Shown piece by piece: positions 1 through 7,834 of a stretch of DNA of 64,000 nucleotides (the first letter of the stretch is position 1; every line of letters starts with the position of its first letter). The notes beneath the pieces were generated by a model. It was not told the DNA's origin, did no database searches, and was given only the letters and a program-made list of their open reading frames with translations. Source of the stretch: Ruminococcus sp. OA3 (lineage in GTDB: Bacteria > Bacillota > Clostridia > Lachnospirales > Lachnospiraceae). The DNA lies in assembly GCF_022440845.1 (NCBI RefSeq), contig NZ_JAKNTO010000001.1, positions 558,001-622,000 of the forward strand, written 5' to 3'. Both the position numbers and the translations under genes were made by a program.

Positions 1-536
1 TCCGTCTCATACTCAAGCCACGCACCCCTGTTCGGAATAACAGTAGATGAATATAAGGTCTTACCAACTTTGTCATGTGCGATGGCATAGTATATACCAG
101 GGGAACGTACTAACTGGCTGACGATAACACGTTCTGCACCATTGATAACAAAAGTACCTGTCTGCGTCATCAAAGGCAGATCGCCCATGAATATCTCGTG
201 TTCATTAATCTCGTCATTTTCTTTATTATATAAGCGAACTTTTACTTTTAAAGGTGCGGCGTACGTAGCATCTCTTTCTTTGCATTCTTCGATGGAATAT
301 TTCACATCATCTTCGCACAATGTAAAATCAACAAACTCCAGGCTCAACTTGTCGCTGTAATCGGTAATCGGAGAGATATCATTAAAAACTTCCTTTAACC
401 CTTCATTCAGGAACCAATTATATGAATCTTTCTGAACCTCGATCAGGTTGGGCATTTCCAGAACTTCCTTTTGTCTCTGGTAACTCATCCGCATACTTTT
501 TCCGGTCGTAATTGGACGTATTCTGTTTTTCTCCAT
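1..536 (-). CDS. rpoB: RNA polymerase subunit beta, N-terminal part (cut by window edge)
   Basis: Read on the minus strand, this is the amino terminus of the beta subunit, opening [20 protein letters not shown] and continuing through the conserved [16 protein letters not shown] stretch. The start ATG (534-536) follows an AAGGGGTGA ribosome binding site. About 178 codons are visible; the rest lies beyond the left edge. The gene normally follows rplJ-rplL in one transcription unit. Here a plus-strand gene sits between rplL and rpoB, and rpoB has its own consensus promoter, so its expression looks uncoupled from the L10/L12 operon. Identity is very sure. Confidence 0.97.
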   Translation of the reverse strand, partial: MEKNRIRPITTGKSMRMSYQRQKEVLEMPNLIEVQKDSYNWFLNEGLKEVFNDISPITDYSDKLSLEFVDFTLCEDDVKYSIEECKERDATYAAPLKVKVRLYNKENDEINEHEIFMGDLPLMTQTGTFVINGAERVIVSQLVRSPGIYYAIAHDKVGKTLYSSTVIPNRGAWLEYET

Positions 537-627
537 TGACGTTTCACCCCTTGTGTATATAAAATTTATTACCGCACATGCCTCTCACCCAGAAGTAGGC
601 ATATCTTGCCATAATAGTGCATTTTTT

Positions 628-656
628 ACTGTATCATATTTAACATACAATGTCAA
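628..656 (-). promoter_or_regulatory. Sigma-A promoter of rpoB
   Basis: On the minus strand TTGACA (651-656) and TACAGT (628-633) are separated by 17 bases, close to the sigma-A consensus. Transcription would start near 621, giving an 84-nt leader before the rpoB ATG. The leader contains a small hairpin, ATGCCT paired with AGGCAT. Activity is inferred from the sequence only. Confidence 0.75.
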
Positions 657-675
657 CAATAAATTACATTTCAAA

Positions 676-704
676 TTGTGATTTTCGCCCAACTGTGCTA
701 CAAT
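676..704 (+). promoter_or_regulatory. Promoter carried with the dispersed repeat, left copy
   Basis: TTGTGA (676-681), a 17-base spacer and TACAAT (699-704) on the plus strand precede the repeat copy and the 141-residue gene. The -10 region and the bases after it match the promoter region of the repeat array at 18276-18303 (minus), so the -10 seems to belong to the repeated unit. It overlaps no gene and lies back-to-back with the rpoB promoter. Confidence 0.6.
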
Positions 705-838
705 GAACGCATAAGCTACGAACGCGCAGTTTGATGAGAGATGATCGGCTGCTCCGCAGACGCATCAGCTCACAGCAAAATGCATGTGAGTGCAACGAAC
801 ACCGAGGAAGCTTTTGCTTTACGAGGTGGCGTTCGGAG
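690..838 (+). repeat. Single diverged copy of the 123-bp leader repeat
   Basis: This stretch aligns with the tandem array at 17784-18275 read on the minus strand. The block TGCATGTGAGTGCAACGAAC at 781-800 is identical, the promoter-proximal GAACGCATA and GAACGCGCAG are shared, and CGAGG-TGGCGTTCGGAG at the end matches. A short hairpin around CTGC/GCAG (747-762) corresponds to the perfect CGTCTGC/GCAGACG hairpin in the array units. The copy lies between a promoter and the ribosome binding site of the next gene, oriented with transcription. It fills most of the 329-base gene-free stretch 537-865, together with the two promoters and the rpoB leader. Confidence 0.8.
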
Positions 839-869
839 ACAATCATATTCCGAGGAGGGATTATTATGA
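780..869 (+). CDS. Possible 29-codon leader peptide overlapping the next start codon
   Basis: An ATG at 780 inside the repeat opens a 29-codon frame (MHVSATNTEEAF...) whose TGA (867-869) overlaps the next gene's ATG (866-868) as ATGA, the arrangement used for translational coupling. The equivalent frame in the 17.8-kb array also begins HVSATNTEG and stays open. No good ribosome binding site precedes this ATG, so the peptide may not be made. It could simply be a by-product of the repeat sequence. Confidence 0.3.
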   Translation: MHVSATNTEEAFALRGGVRRQSYSEEGLL

Positions 870-1291
870 CATGGAGAGAAAAATGTATCCCTGCATTGAT
901 TGCAGCCCACGTCTTTTTATCGCCGCAGCACTTTTCCCGTTTTGAGGAGGCTTTTCACATGCTGAAAGACCGGCCTTTTTTTAACAAGGGTGTATGCAAG
1001 TACGCATTCATGGCCGCACTTGACCAGGAACACTATAATGAGTTCAAAGACCTTGTGGAATTCATGATCAATGAAAAAGCCGTCACTGCCTCTTACATGA
1101 TAAAACGGCAGAAAAAACTGCTGACATGTCTCTGTGACACCAACGAAAAGACAATCTGTAAGTTGATCATCCAATTCCTGGAACATCCTGAACAGACACC
1201 CTCCGAATCATTTATCCTGGAACTTTCCTCTGCCTGGGTCCCTATCGGCGACTCCACACTGGAATCCAGCTATGTCATTGATTCACTTTAA
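866..1291 (+). CDS. Hypothetical protein, 141 residues, between rplL and rpoB
   Basis: I do not recognise this protein. The frame extends further upstream, but the ATG at 866 is preceded by AGGAGGG (853-859), so translation should start there with MTWREKCIPALIAAHVFLSP. It has no signal peptide or membrane segment. It appears mostly helical, with scattered cysteines (CKYAF, LLTCLCD, TICK) but no zinc-finger spacing. It is transcribed from the repeat-borne promoter, convergent with rplL and divergent from rpoB. That is an unusual place, because these ribosomal and polymerase genes are normally contiguous. A shared terminator follows. Confidence 0.65.
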   Translation: MTWREKCIPALIAAHVFLSPQHFSRFEEAFHMLKDRPFFNKGVCKYAFMAALDQEHYNEFKDLVEFMINEKAVTASYMIKRQKKLLTCLCDTNEKTICKLIIQFLEHPEQTPSESFILELSSAWVPIGDSTLESSYVIDSL

Positions 1292-1329
1292 CTGAAAACG
1301 CGTTTTGGGTGTGCAAAAGCCGAACTAAC

Positions 1330-1362
1330 AAGAGCAGGTATCCATAAGGACTACCTGCTCTT
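1330..1362. terminator. Bidirectional terminator between the orphan gene and rplL
   Basis: AGAGCAGGTA (1331-1340) pairs with TACCTGCTCT (1352-1361). The plus strand continues TTTTGCTTT and the minus strand continues TTGTTAG. It lies 39 bases after the stop of the 141-residue gene and just after the rplL stop, so it can serve both convergent genes and would limit read-through from rplJ-rplL toward rpoB. Confidence 0.75.
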
Positions 1363-1385
1363 TTGCTTTCGCTGTATGACCGGAA

Positions 1386-1763
1386 TTATTTCAGGTTAAC
1401 TTTAGCACCTTCAGCTTCCAGTTTTGCTTTGAGTTCTTCAGCCTCAGCTTTTGCTGCTGCTTCTTTGATCACTTTCGGAGCTCCGTCAACGATCTCTTTC
1501 GCTTCTTTCAGACCAAGTCCTGTAGCTTCACGAACTACTTTGATAACTTTAACTTTGTTTGGTCCTACTTCTGCAAGTTCTACATCAAACTCATCTTTTT
1601 CTTCAACTGCTGCTGCATCACCTGCACCTGCTGCTGCCACTACTACACCTGCTGCTGCAGATACACCAAATTCTTCTTCACATGCTTTTACCAGATCGTT
1701 TAACTCTAATACAGTTAACTCTTTAATAGCTTCAATAAATTCAGCTGTTGTTAATTTTGCCAT
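1386..1763 (-). CDS. rplL: 50S ribosomal protein L7/L12
   Basis: The 125-residue protein begins [20 protein letters not shown]. It has the helical dimerisation domain (about 1-35), an alanine-rich hinge (about 36-52) and the C-terminal elongation-factor-binding domain with [20 protein letters not shown]12 dimers bind L10 to form the ribosomal stalk that recruits translational GTPases. A start five codons upstream is possible, but that ATG is part of the ATGGAGGA that acts as the ribosome binding site for the ATG at 1763. It is co-transcribed with rplJ, 72 bases apart. Confidence 0.96.
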   Translation of the reverse strand: MAKLTTAEFIEAIKELTVLELNDLVKACEEEFGVSAAAGVVVAAAGAGDAAAVEEKDEFDVELAEVGPNKVKVIKVVREATGLGLKEAKEIVDGAPKVIKEAAAKAEAEELKAKLEAEGAKVNLK

Positions 1764-1835
1764 TTTATTTTCCTCCATATAATTTTATTTTTGTTTGATT
1801 ATTTCTCCCCGGTACTTTAACCGGAATATACACTT

Positions 1836-2339
1836 CTACTCTTCTGCAGCTGCAGGTTGTCCTGCTTCAGCAATCTGATTAAGCACACGAGCGAAGTTTG
1901 TGATTGGAGACTGAATGCTTCCAAGCAGTTTTCCAAGCAGTTCTTCTCTTGAAGGAACGCTTGCAAGAGCCTGCATGCCAGCCTGATCATTGTAATTTCC
2001 TTCGATTACGCCTGCAACCATTTCCAGAGCCGGGTACATTTTTGCGTATTTAGCCAGGATTCTTGCCGGAGCTGTCGCATCTTCACTGGAAATCGCGATT
2101 GCGTTAGTTCCATGCAGATGTTCTGAAAGACTTTCACAGGCTGTTCCCTTGAATGCAAAGTTCATCATTGTATTCTTGTACACTTTGTACTGAATACCGG
2201 CTTCCCTTAATTCCTTACGAAGAATTGTATCCTGCTCAACAGTAAGTCCGCTGTAATTCACCAGTACGACTGCCTGAGCGTCTTTAATGCTATTTGCAAT
2301 TTCTTCTACGATCGGTTGTTTCAGTTCTACTTTTGCCAT
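1836..2339 (-). CDS. rplJ: 50S ribosomal protein L10
   Basis: The 167-residue protein begins MAKVELKQPIVEEIANSIKD and contains the conserved VVLVNYSGLTVEQDTILRKELR and GTNAIAISSEDATAPARILAKYAK regions. L10 anchors L7/L12 dimers on the large subunit. The ATG at 2339 has an AGGAGGTG ribosome binding site. Expression should be autoregulated through the L10 leader immediately upstream, where the L10(L12)4 complex binds its own mRNA in Bacillota. It heads a two-gene operon with rplL. Confidence 0.96.
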   Translation of the reverse strand: MAKVELKQPIVEEIANSIKDAQAVVLVNYSGLTVEQDTILRKELREAGIQYKVYKNTMMNFAFKGTACESLSEHLHGTNAIAISSEDATAPARILAKYAKMYPALEMVAGVIEGNYNDQAGMQALASVPSREELLGKLLGSIQSPITNFARVLNQIAEAGQPAAAEE

Positions 2340-2385
2340 AAAACGGTGCACCTCCTTATATTATTTTGTTGTACACGCTTCAAGA

Positions 2386-2505
2386 TATAAAAAGACCCTC
2401 ACTTCGACAGTGAGGGTGAAAGATTCTTAAGGTAAGAATGATCTCTCCTCGGCGGGTGAATGTCTCTTTATGCCATGAGGCACCCGCTGTCTTCGGCGTG
2501 ATACT
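2386..2505 (-). ncRNA. Ribosomal protein L10 leader with terminator
   Basis: The minus-strand leader of rplJ has the familiar Bacillota L10-leader layout. A CACCCGC/GCGGGTG pairing is followed by a GAGGAGAGATCATTCTTACC segment and then an intrinsic terminator: ACCCTCACT (2395-2403) pairs with AGTGAGGGT (2409-2417), followed by TCTTTTTAT. In this family, binding of the L10-L12 complex favours termination. Together with its promoter it accounts for most of the gene-free stretch 2340-2662. The rest, about 2541-2650, shows nothing I recognise. Confidence 0.85.
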
Positions 2506-2511
2506 TGAAAT

Positions 2512-2540
2512 ACTATAGCATCCGTAAGACAGATTGTCAA
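2512..2540 (-). promoter_or_regulatory. Sigma-A promoter of rplJ-rplL
   Basis: On the minus strand TTGACA (2535-2540) and TATAGT (2512-2517) are 17 bases apart. This places the start near 2505, at the beginning of the L10 leader. Confidence 0.8.
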
Positions 2541-2651
2541 GATTATTTACAAAATTTTACGCCTCCATAACTTTCGCTCCTGCTGGGGCTGCTACCTGCT
2601 ACGGCTTCAGTAGATTGGCTGGTATCAAGGTAAGATTAAACATTTTAAATA

Positions 2652-2682
2652 TAATGGAAATTTTAATGTTTAATTTCCATTA
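2652..2682 (-). terminator. Hairpin at the end of the HipA/HIRAN operon
   Basis: TAATGGAAATT (2652-2662) pairs with AATTTCCATTA (2672-2682). The 11-bp AT-rich stem overlaps the stop codon of the HIRAN gene. No clean T-run follows on the minus strand (TATTTAAAATG), so termination is likely but weak. The hairpin may instead protect the mRNA 3' end. Confidence 0.45.
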
Positions 2683-3355
2683 TAACCTTAACACACTCAT
2701 TACAATTTTTTCTTTTATCCACATTATAAATATGGCATATAATTTTTTTGCTTTTTGCCAACAGTTCTGCTACCCCAGCACTGTAATATCTCGGAACGTA
2801 CCCCAATACTTTTCCTGTGAAATCTAACAACTGTACTGCATTCTGATCATATTGATTATCTGGTTCTCTTTTTAGATAAACTTCATCTCCTCTGGTAATC
2901 TCCACGGCTCCGGAGCAATCCTTCCCATCACAATCCAGATAATGCCTGACACCCGCCATGTAAAAAATCCGTGTCAAATCATTTTCCATGTCTAAAATCG
3001 GGTCAATAAATTCAAGACTGTCAATCGGAAGCCTTGCACCACTTCTCTTTAACAATAAATACTCATCATATTCTTCGAGTCCGTATTTGTTCAAAATATC
3101 ACGAATATTCTTTCTTCTTTTGTCGGGCAACCGACTTACAAAAATCGAGAAAAGTTTATCATCTTTATAAACCTTATTTAAATCAGGAAAACAAAGCAAG
3201 GGAATAAACCCATCAGCGATTGCAGATCCCACTTCCTCGCAATATCGAAATTCATATTGACTATTTTTAGTTAACTGTCCAACAATGTACTGTTTTCTGG
3301 ACTTCTCTGATTTCCAAATCAAGTACAGATAATCTTTTCCGCCTTTAACTGACAT
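2663..3355 (-). CDS. HipA-N-domain-like (HipS-like) protein fused to a HIRAN domain
   Basis: The 230-residue protein starts at the ATG at 3355, preceded by GGGAGGGG. Residues about 8-115 resemble the N-terminal subdomain of HipA kinases: a YLYLIW strand, VGQLT, YEFRY and LFSIFVSRLPDKRR. Residues about 128-205 fit a HIRAN domain, with IFYMAGVRHY, KREPDNQYDQNAVQ and GKVLGYVPR. HIRAN domains bind DNA ends in some eukaryotic helicases. In HipBST systems the separate N-subdomain (HipS) neutralises the kinase, so a partner or antitoxin role is inferred here. It follows the kinase gene with one base between them. The locus is clearly more AT-rich than its neighbours. Confidence 0.75.
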   Translation of the reverse strand: MSVKGGKDYLYLIWKSEKSRKQYIVGQLTKNSQYEFRYCEEVGSAIADGFIPLLCFPDLNKVYKDDKLFSIFVSRLPDKRRKNIRDILNKYGLEEYDEYLLLKRSGARLPIDSLEFIDPILDMENDLTRIFYMAGVRHYLDCDGKDCSGAVEITRGDEVYLKREPDNQYDQNAVQLLDFTGKVLGYVPRYYSAGVAELLAKSKKIICHIYNVDKRKNCNECVKVIMEIKH

Positions 3356-3356
3356 A

Positions 3357-4235
3357 TTACCCCTCCCTTTTTCCATAAATTCCAGTCATTAATTGTACTT
3401 TTGATAATAAAAATCTTAATATTAGATCTCTTTTTTTCTTTGGGAGTATTTCCTTGTATTTGTCTAATATAGCACAGATAGCTTCTTCTGTCACACACGT
3501 CTCAATCTTTTCTACAATATCAATTGTTTCTTTGTAATATTTTTCTCGCAGAAACTTTAGTACATCTAACTGAGTCGGTTGTTTCTTCTCCTTATTCCCA
3601 ATACGTATTAAAGACCTTGACTTTGTATCCACAAGAGACTTCCACAAAAGTTGGTCATTTCCTAAGTACTGATCTATTTTTGAATCCTTAACATATGCAC
3701 AAAGAGATGAACTATTATCATATAATGGGCTTAACCTAAGTACTTTATTTTCCATTATTAATGCCCAATTGCTTTGATGGCGATCTGTATTGCCGATCAG
3801 AAAATCAAAAACGAGAACAGGCAAGAAATCGTCAAAAAGTTTTAATGGTTGTAACACCCGTTGTATCATTTCTATTGAATACTTATCCCCCGTCTTCATA
3901 TCTGATAACGTGTCCGCGTCAAAATTGTTATATTCTAAACTAATACAGTAAATACCTTCAATAAGTACCATCCCTTCATGGTCAATAATATTATAACTCA
4001 TGGAACCTTCTCTGCCTTTATAGGTACCAACCTCAAATTTGGCGCAGGGAATCCCTATTAATTGTGCCAATTCATATGCAACACACTCCGAGATATGATC
4101 TGTCGTTGTTATATCTTTCTTGTATTTAAATAGCCCTATCTGGTTTGTATCAGGATTCATTAACCATAATTTTTCACTTCTGCCACTCCCCTCTGAAGCC
4201 CCTTCATATTCTTTCCAAAAAGAAAAATCTTTCAT
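3357..4235 (-). CDS. HipA-family protein kinase (toxin-like), lacking its own N-subdomain
   Basis: The 292-residue protein starts at the ATG at 4235 with GGAGGAG upstream. Visible kinase features are a Ser/Gly-rich loop (EGASEGSGRSEK, about 11-22), a probable ATP-binding lysine in GLFKYKK (about 37), the catalytic loop FDFLIGNTDRHQSNW (Asp about 151, Asn about 156) and the metal-binding Asp in LSPLYDNSSS (about 173). These match HipA, which phosphorylates Ser/Thr targets such as GltX. At 292 residues it lacks the N-subdomain of full-length HipA (about 440). That domain is apparently encoded by the next gene. No HipB-like DNA-binding gene is adjacent. Kinase identity is firm; the target is unknown. 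Confidence 0.82.
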   Translation of the reverse strand: MKDFSFWKEYEGASEGSGRSEKLWLMNPDTNQIGLFKYKKDITTTDHISECVAYELAQLIGIPCAKFEVGTYKGREGSMSYNIIDHEGMVLIEGIYCISLEYNNFDADTLSDMKTGDKYSIEMIQRVLQPLKLFDDFLPVLVFDFLIGNTDRHQSNWALIMENKVLRLSPLYDNSSSLCAYVKDSKIDQYLGNDQLLWKSLVDTKSRSLIRIGNKEKKQPTQLDVLKFLREKYYKETIDIVEKIETCVTEEAICAILDKYKEILPKKKRDLILRFLLSKVQLMTGIYGKREG

Positions 4236-4264
4236 TAGCAACTCCTCCTTTACCTTGACCAATC

Positions 4265-4315
4265 AAGAACATTTGTTCTTATATGGTAGCACGTATTTTC
4301 TGGTATTACAATACC
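4265..4315 (-). promoter_or_regulatory. Promoter of the HipA/HIRAN operon with two palindromes
   Basis: On the minus strand TTGTAA (4306-4311) and TACCAT (4283-4288) are 17 bases apart. The palindrome GGTATTACAATACC (4302-4315) overlaps the -35 element. A second, AAGAACATTTGTTCTT (4265-4280, 7-base arms), covers the expected transcription start. Two dyads over a toxin-type promoter suggest repressor sites, yet no repressor gene is adjacent. The two palindromes differ in sequence, so they may bind different proteins. Confidence 0.6.
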
Positions 4316-4415
4316 ATTTTTATTCGATTTAAGATTTTTTGAAGATCCGATCCTGCAGCGTTGTATCGCAGCATCTACTTTTACGTTAGCGAAATTTTTT
4401 ATATAATAGGAAAAT

Positions 4416-4434
4416 GGAGAACTTTATGTTCTCC
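4416..4434. terminator. Hairpin over the spmA stop codon
   Basis: GGAGAAC (4416-4422) and GTTCTCC (4428-4434) form a perfect 7-bp stem containing the spmA stop codon. The minus strand then reads ATTTTCCTATTATATAAAAAATTTC. It probably ends the spmA transcript. The T-run is imperfect. Confidence 0.5.
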
Positions 4435-5041
4435 GTCCCCTATCCATAATCTTACAGAATACAACTCCCACCACCGTGCTGATCAGTGTCGCCACAATTG
4501 CGGGGCCAACGATCGCCGTGGGATTCACGCTTCCATACTGGCTCCTGTATGCGATGATGTTCACCGGGATCAGCTGCAGAGAAGAAATATTGATGATTAA
4601 AAACGTACACATTTCATTACTCGCTATCCCCTTTGACTGTACTGGTCCCGATATCTTCCCTCCTCTTCTGTCCTCATCAAGATTCGCCAGCTCTTCCATA
4701 GCCTTCAGCCCGGCAGGCGTGGCAGCCCAGCCCAGCCCCAGAAAGTTGGCAATCATATTAGTAGAAATATGATCCCGCGCCGGATGGTCTTTTGGTATCT
4801 CCGGAAACAAAAAAGACAGTATCGGACCCATTTTCTTCGTCATGCGTTCCAGGATTCCCGCACCCGTGGCAATCTCCATGATGCCTGACCACAATCCCAT
4901 AATTCCAAGCATGGTGATCGCAAGGGTCACCGCCTCCTTTGCCGAAGAAAGCGCAGCCTCCGAAACTTCCGGAAAACGGCCGGTAGCCGCACCGTAGGCA
5001 ATTCCCAGAATTATCATTCCCGCCCATAATACATTTAACAT
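4424..5041 (-). CDS. spmA: Spore maturation protein A
   Basis: The 205-residue membrane protein (MLNVLWAGMIILGIAYGAATG) matches SpmA of the nucleoside-recognition (Gate) domain family. Features are hydrophobic helices at 3-20, about 37-60 and near the C terminus, the GLWSGIMEIATGAGI segment, and HISTNMIANFLGLGWAATPAGLKAM in the middle. SpmA and SpmB are needed for full dehydration of the spore core. They are usually encoded side by side, but no spmB follows here: the next gene is the HipA-type kinase. It diverges from the calcium ATPase gene, 123 bases away. Confidence 0.88.
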   Translation of the reverse strand: MLNVLWAGMIILGIAYGAATGRFPEVSEAALSSAKEAVTLAITMLGIMGLWSGIMEIATGAGILERMTKKMGPILSFLFPEIPKDHPARDHISTNMIANFLGLGWAATPAGLKAMEELANLDEDRRGGKISGPVQSKGIASNEMCTFLIINISSLQLIPVNIIAYRSQYGSVNPTAIVGPAIVATLISTVVGVVFCKIMDRGRRT

Positions 5042-5164
5042 ATCTTATCTGCCATTTCGTTCTATTTCTACCACTATATGCTTTTCTTTTAAAAATCAGT
5101 ATCTCCTGAAGCTTTTCCACATATAATGAAACAATTTAACGGATAGAAAACGAAAGGAAGGGCC

Positions 5165-7834
5165 ATGTCTTATCAGAATCATTTGCAGGAAATCCGCCGG
5201 AAATATCAGACTGATCCAGAAAGCGGGCTCACAGAAGAAGAAGCCGGGCGGCGGAAACGGGAGCAGGGAGAAAATGTACTTTACCATCCCAAACCTCCTT
5301 CAGCCGCAGCCAGATTCGCCGGGCAGCTGAACGATCCACTGATTTTTATCCTGTTTGCCGCCGCGATCATCTCCGTTATGCTGGCTGAATATGGTGACAC
5401 TCTTATCATACTGGCTGTTATCCTGCTAAACGGACTGGTAGGCATGATACAGGAAGGCAAGGCACAGAAATCTCTGGAAGCCCTGAAAAAACTGACCAGC
5501 CCGGAAGCCATTGTAAAACGTGACGGCATCTACAGAAAAATACCGGCTGCCAGCCTTGTTGTGGGCGATATTGTCAGCCTGGAAGCGGGATGCCAGGTTC
5601 CGGCTGATATTGAACTGATCTCCGCCTCGAGTATTAAGCTTGAAGAGTCGGCGCTGACAGGAGAATCTGTCCCGGTAGAAAAAGAAGTCCCCGATATGGT
5701 TTATATGTCAACAAGCGTGGTCTATGGCCGGGGCGAGGGTGTCACTGCAGCTACCGGAATGCAGACCAAAATCGGCAGCATTGCCAAAATGATCGCGGAA
5801 CCGGCCAGAGAAATGACCCCGCTTCAGAAACGCCTGGAAAGCCTGGGCAAAGCCTTAAGTATCTGTGCCGTGTTCCTGTGTATCTCGCTTTTTATTATCG
5901 CTATTCTGCAGAAAAGAGATATACTTGAAATGCTGATTACCGCCATCTCACTGGCAGTCGCCGCCGTCCCGGAAGGACTGCCTGCAGTTGTCACCATCGT
6001 TCTTGCCCTGAGTGTTTCCAGGATGGTCAGAATCAACACCATTATCCGCAGGCTTCCGGCAGTTGAAACACTCGGCTCAGTCAACGTCGTATGCTCCGAC
6101 AAAACAGGAACATTGACCCAGAACCAGATGACTGTCGTACAATGCTATACCCGCGGTACCATGTATGTGCCCGAAAGCATGGATCCTGACCGGCATCATG
6201 CTTTTTTTGAGGGCTTTGTTCTGTGCAACGACGCCATGTATTCCAATGGCCGGCCCATCGGCGATCCCACGGAAACCGCACTTCTTGATCTTGGCATGAA
6301 GGCAGGTTTCAGAAAAGAATCTCTGGAAGAACAGCGGCGCCGGATCGATGAAATCCCTTTCGACTCGGGCCGCCGCATGATGACTACGGTTCATTGGAAG
6401 GGCAGCCGGAAAATTTCATATACCAAGGGGTCCTGCGAAGAACTGCTGGCACACTGTGACCGTATTCTGACTGCCACCGGACCAGAGCCCATGCAGACAC
6501 GTGACAGAGATGCCATCCGCACAGTACTGCAGGAAATGAGCCGGGATGCACTCCGGGTTCTCGCCCTGGCGATGGCGGAGGATGTATCCTCCCCGCGTGA
6601 GGAAAACCTGACGTTCGTGGGACTGGTCGGCATGTCAGATCCTCCACGACCGGAGGTTCCTGAGGCAGTCAGGCGTTTCCGGGAGGCCGGAGTCCGGACT
6701 GTCATGATAACAGGGGATCACGCCGACACTGCCTTTTCCATTGCGAAACAGCTTTCAATCGCAGATTCCAGGACAGAGTGCATAAGTGGCCAGGAGCTCG
6801 AGAATCTGACGGATTCGGCACTCGCACAAAATATCGAAAATTACAGTGTATTTGCCAGAGTTTCTCCGGCACACAAAGTGCGTATCGTAAAAGCTCTGCG
6901 CAGTAAGGGCTGCATCACCGCCATGACGGGGGACGGCGTCAATGACGCACCCGCGCTCCGGGCAGCAGATATCGGTATTGCCATGGGCAAGAACGGAACC
7001 GATGTCGCCAAAAACGCAGCGGACATTATTCTCACCGATGATAACTTTGCCACAATAGAGCGGGCGATCGAGGAAGGGCGGGGAATCTATGAGAACATAA
7101 AAAAATCCGTCCTCTTTCTCCTCTCCTCCAACTTTGGTGAGATCATCACCATGTTTCTGGCTGTGATTGCAGGGCTCGCTTCGCCGCTGAAAGCCAGTCA
7201 TATCCTGTGGGTCAATCTGATCACCGACTCACTGCCGGCGCTTGCGCTTGGTGTAGATGAAAATGACCGCCGGATCCTGATGGAAAAACCTCCTCGAAGC
7301 GCCAAAGAAAGTCTGTTTGCCGGAGGCGGGCTTTTCTGCACTCTGTTCTATGGGTGCCTGATCGCGACAGTCAGTTTAACCGCGTATTTCAGCGTTCCCT
7401 TCAGCTGCCTGGGTCAAAGCAATACACCCGTCACACTGGAGAATCTGCGTATAATGCTGAGTGACCCGCAGGTACTGATGCGGGCTCAGACTTATGCCTT
7501 TACGGTTCTGGGAATCTCAGAACTGTTTCACGCCATCGGCATGCGCAGTGTGGAAAAATCACTGTTTCGAACAAATCCTTTTTCAAACCCGCTGATGATA
7601 CTTGCCCTGCTCCTCGGAATATTCCTGCAGGTCGCAGTGACAGAGTTTCCTGTCCTGACTTCCATGTTCGAAACGGTACGTTTAAGCCTGGGCGAGTGGA
7701 TCGGGCTGATCCTGCTCTCAGCCACCCCAATGTTAGCACACGAATTTTTACTGTTTGATCCGGGAACACTCTTACAAAAATTTCATAAACGCCAGGACCA
7801 TAAGCAGAAATCCACTGATCCAGGAAAGGTTTAA
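5165..7834 (+). CDS. Calcium-transporting P-type ATPase (P2 type)
   Basis: The 889-residue ion pump has all the diagnostic parts in order: actuator TGES (about 165-168), membrane motif VPEGLP (about 268-273), phosphorylation site CSDKTGTLT (Asp about 312), [11 protein letters not shown] in the nucleotide domain, hinge MITGDH and [11 protein letters not shown] (about 586-596). The late membrane motif [13 protein letters not shown] resembles bacterial PMR1/LMCA1-type calcium pumps. It would export Ca2+ at the plasma membrane using ATP. The ATG at 5165 has GAAAGGAAGG upstream, and TATAAT (5122-5127) could be its -10. The last 63 bases overlap the convergent ytaF gene. Ion specificity is inferred. 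Confidence 0.9.
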   Translation: MSYQNHLQEIRRKYQTDPESGLTEEEAGRRKREQGENVLYHPKPPSAAARFAGQLNDPLIFILFAAAIISVMLAEYGDTLIILAVILLNGLVGMIQEGKAQKSLEALKKLTSPEAIVKRDGIYRKIPAASLVVGDIVSLEAGCQVPADIELISASSIKLEESALTGESVPVEKEVPDMVYMSTSVVYGRGEGVTAATGMQTKIGSIAKMIAEPAREMTPLQKRLESLGKALSICAVFLCISLFIIAILQKRDILEMLITAISLAVAAVPEGLPAVVTIVLALSVSRMVRINTIIRRLPAVETLGSVNVVCSDKTGTLTQNQMTVVQCYTRGTMYVPESMDPDRHHAFFEGFVLCNDAMYSNGRPIGDPTETALLDLGMKAGFRKESLEEQRRRIDEIPFDSGRRMMTTVHWKGSRKISYTKGSCEELLAHCDRILTATGPEPMQTRDRDAIRTVLQEMSRDALRVLALAMAEDVSSPREENLTFVGLVGMSDPPRPEVPEAVRRFREAGVRTVMITGDHADTAFSIAKQLSIADSRTECISGQELENLTDSALAQNIENYSVFARVSPAHKVRIVKALRSKGCITAMTGDGVNDAPALRAADIGIAMGKNGTDVAKNAADIILTDDNFATIERAIEEGRGIYENIKKSVLFLLSSNFGEIITMFLAVIAGLASPLKASHILWVNLITDSLPALALGVDENDRRILMEKPPRSAKESLFAGGGLFCTLFYGCLIATVSLTAYFSVPFSCLGQSNTPVTLENLRIMLSDPQVLMRAQTYAFTVLGISELFHAIGMRSVEKSLFRTNPFSNPLMILALLLGIFLQVAVTEFPVLTSMFETVRLSLGEWIGLILLSATPMLAHEFLLFDPGTLLQKFHKRQDHKQKSTDPGKV

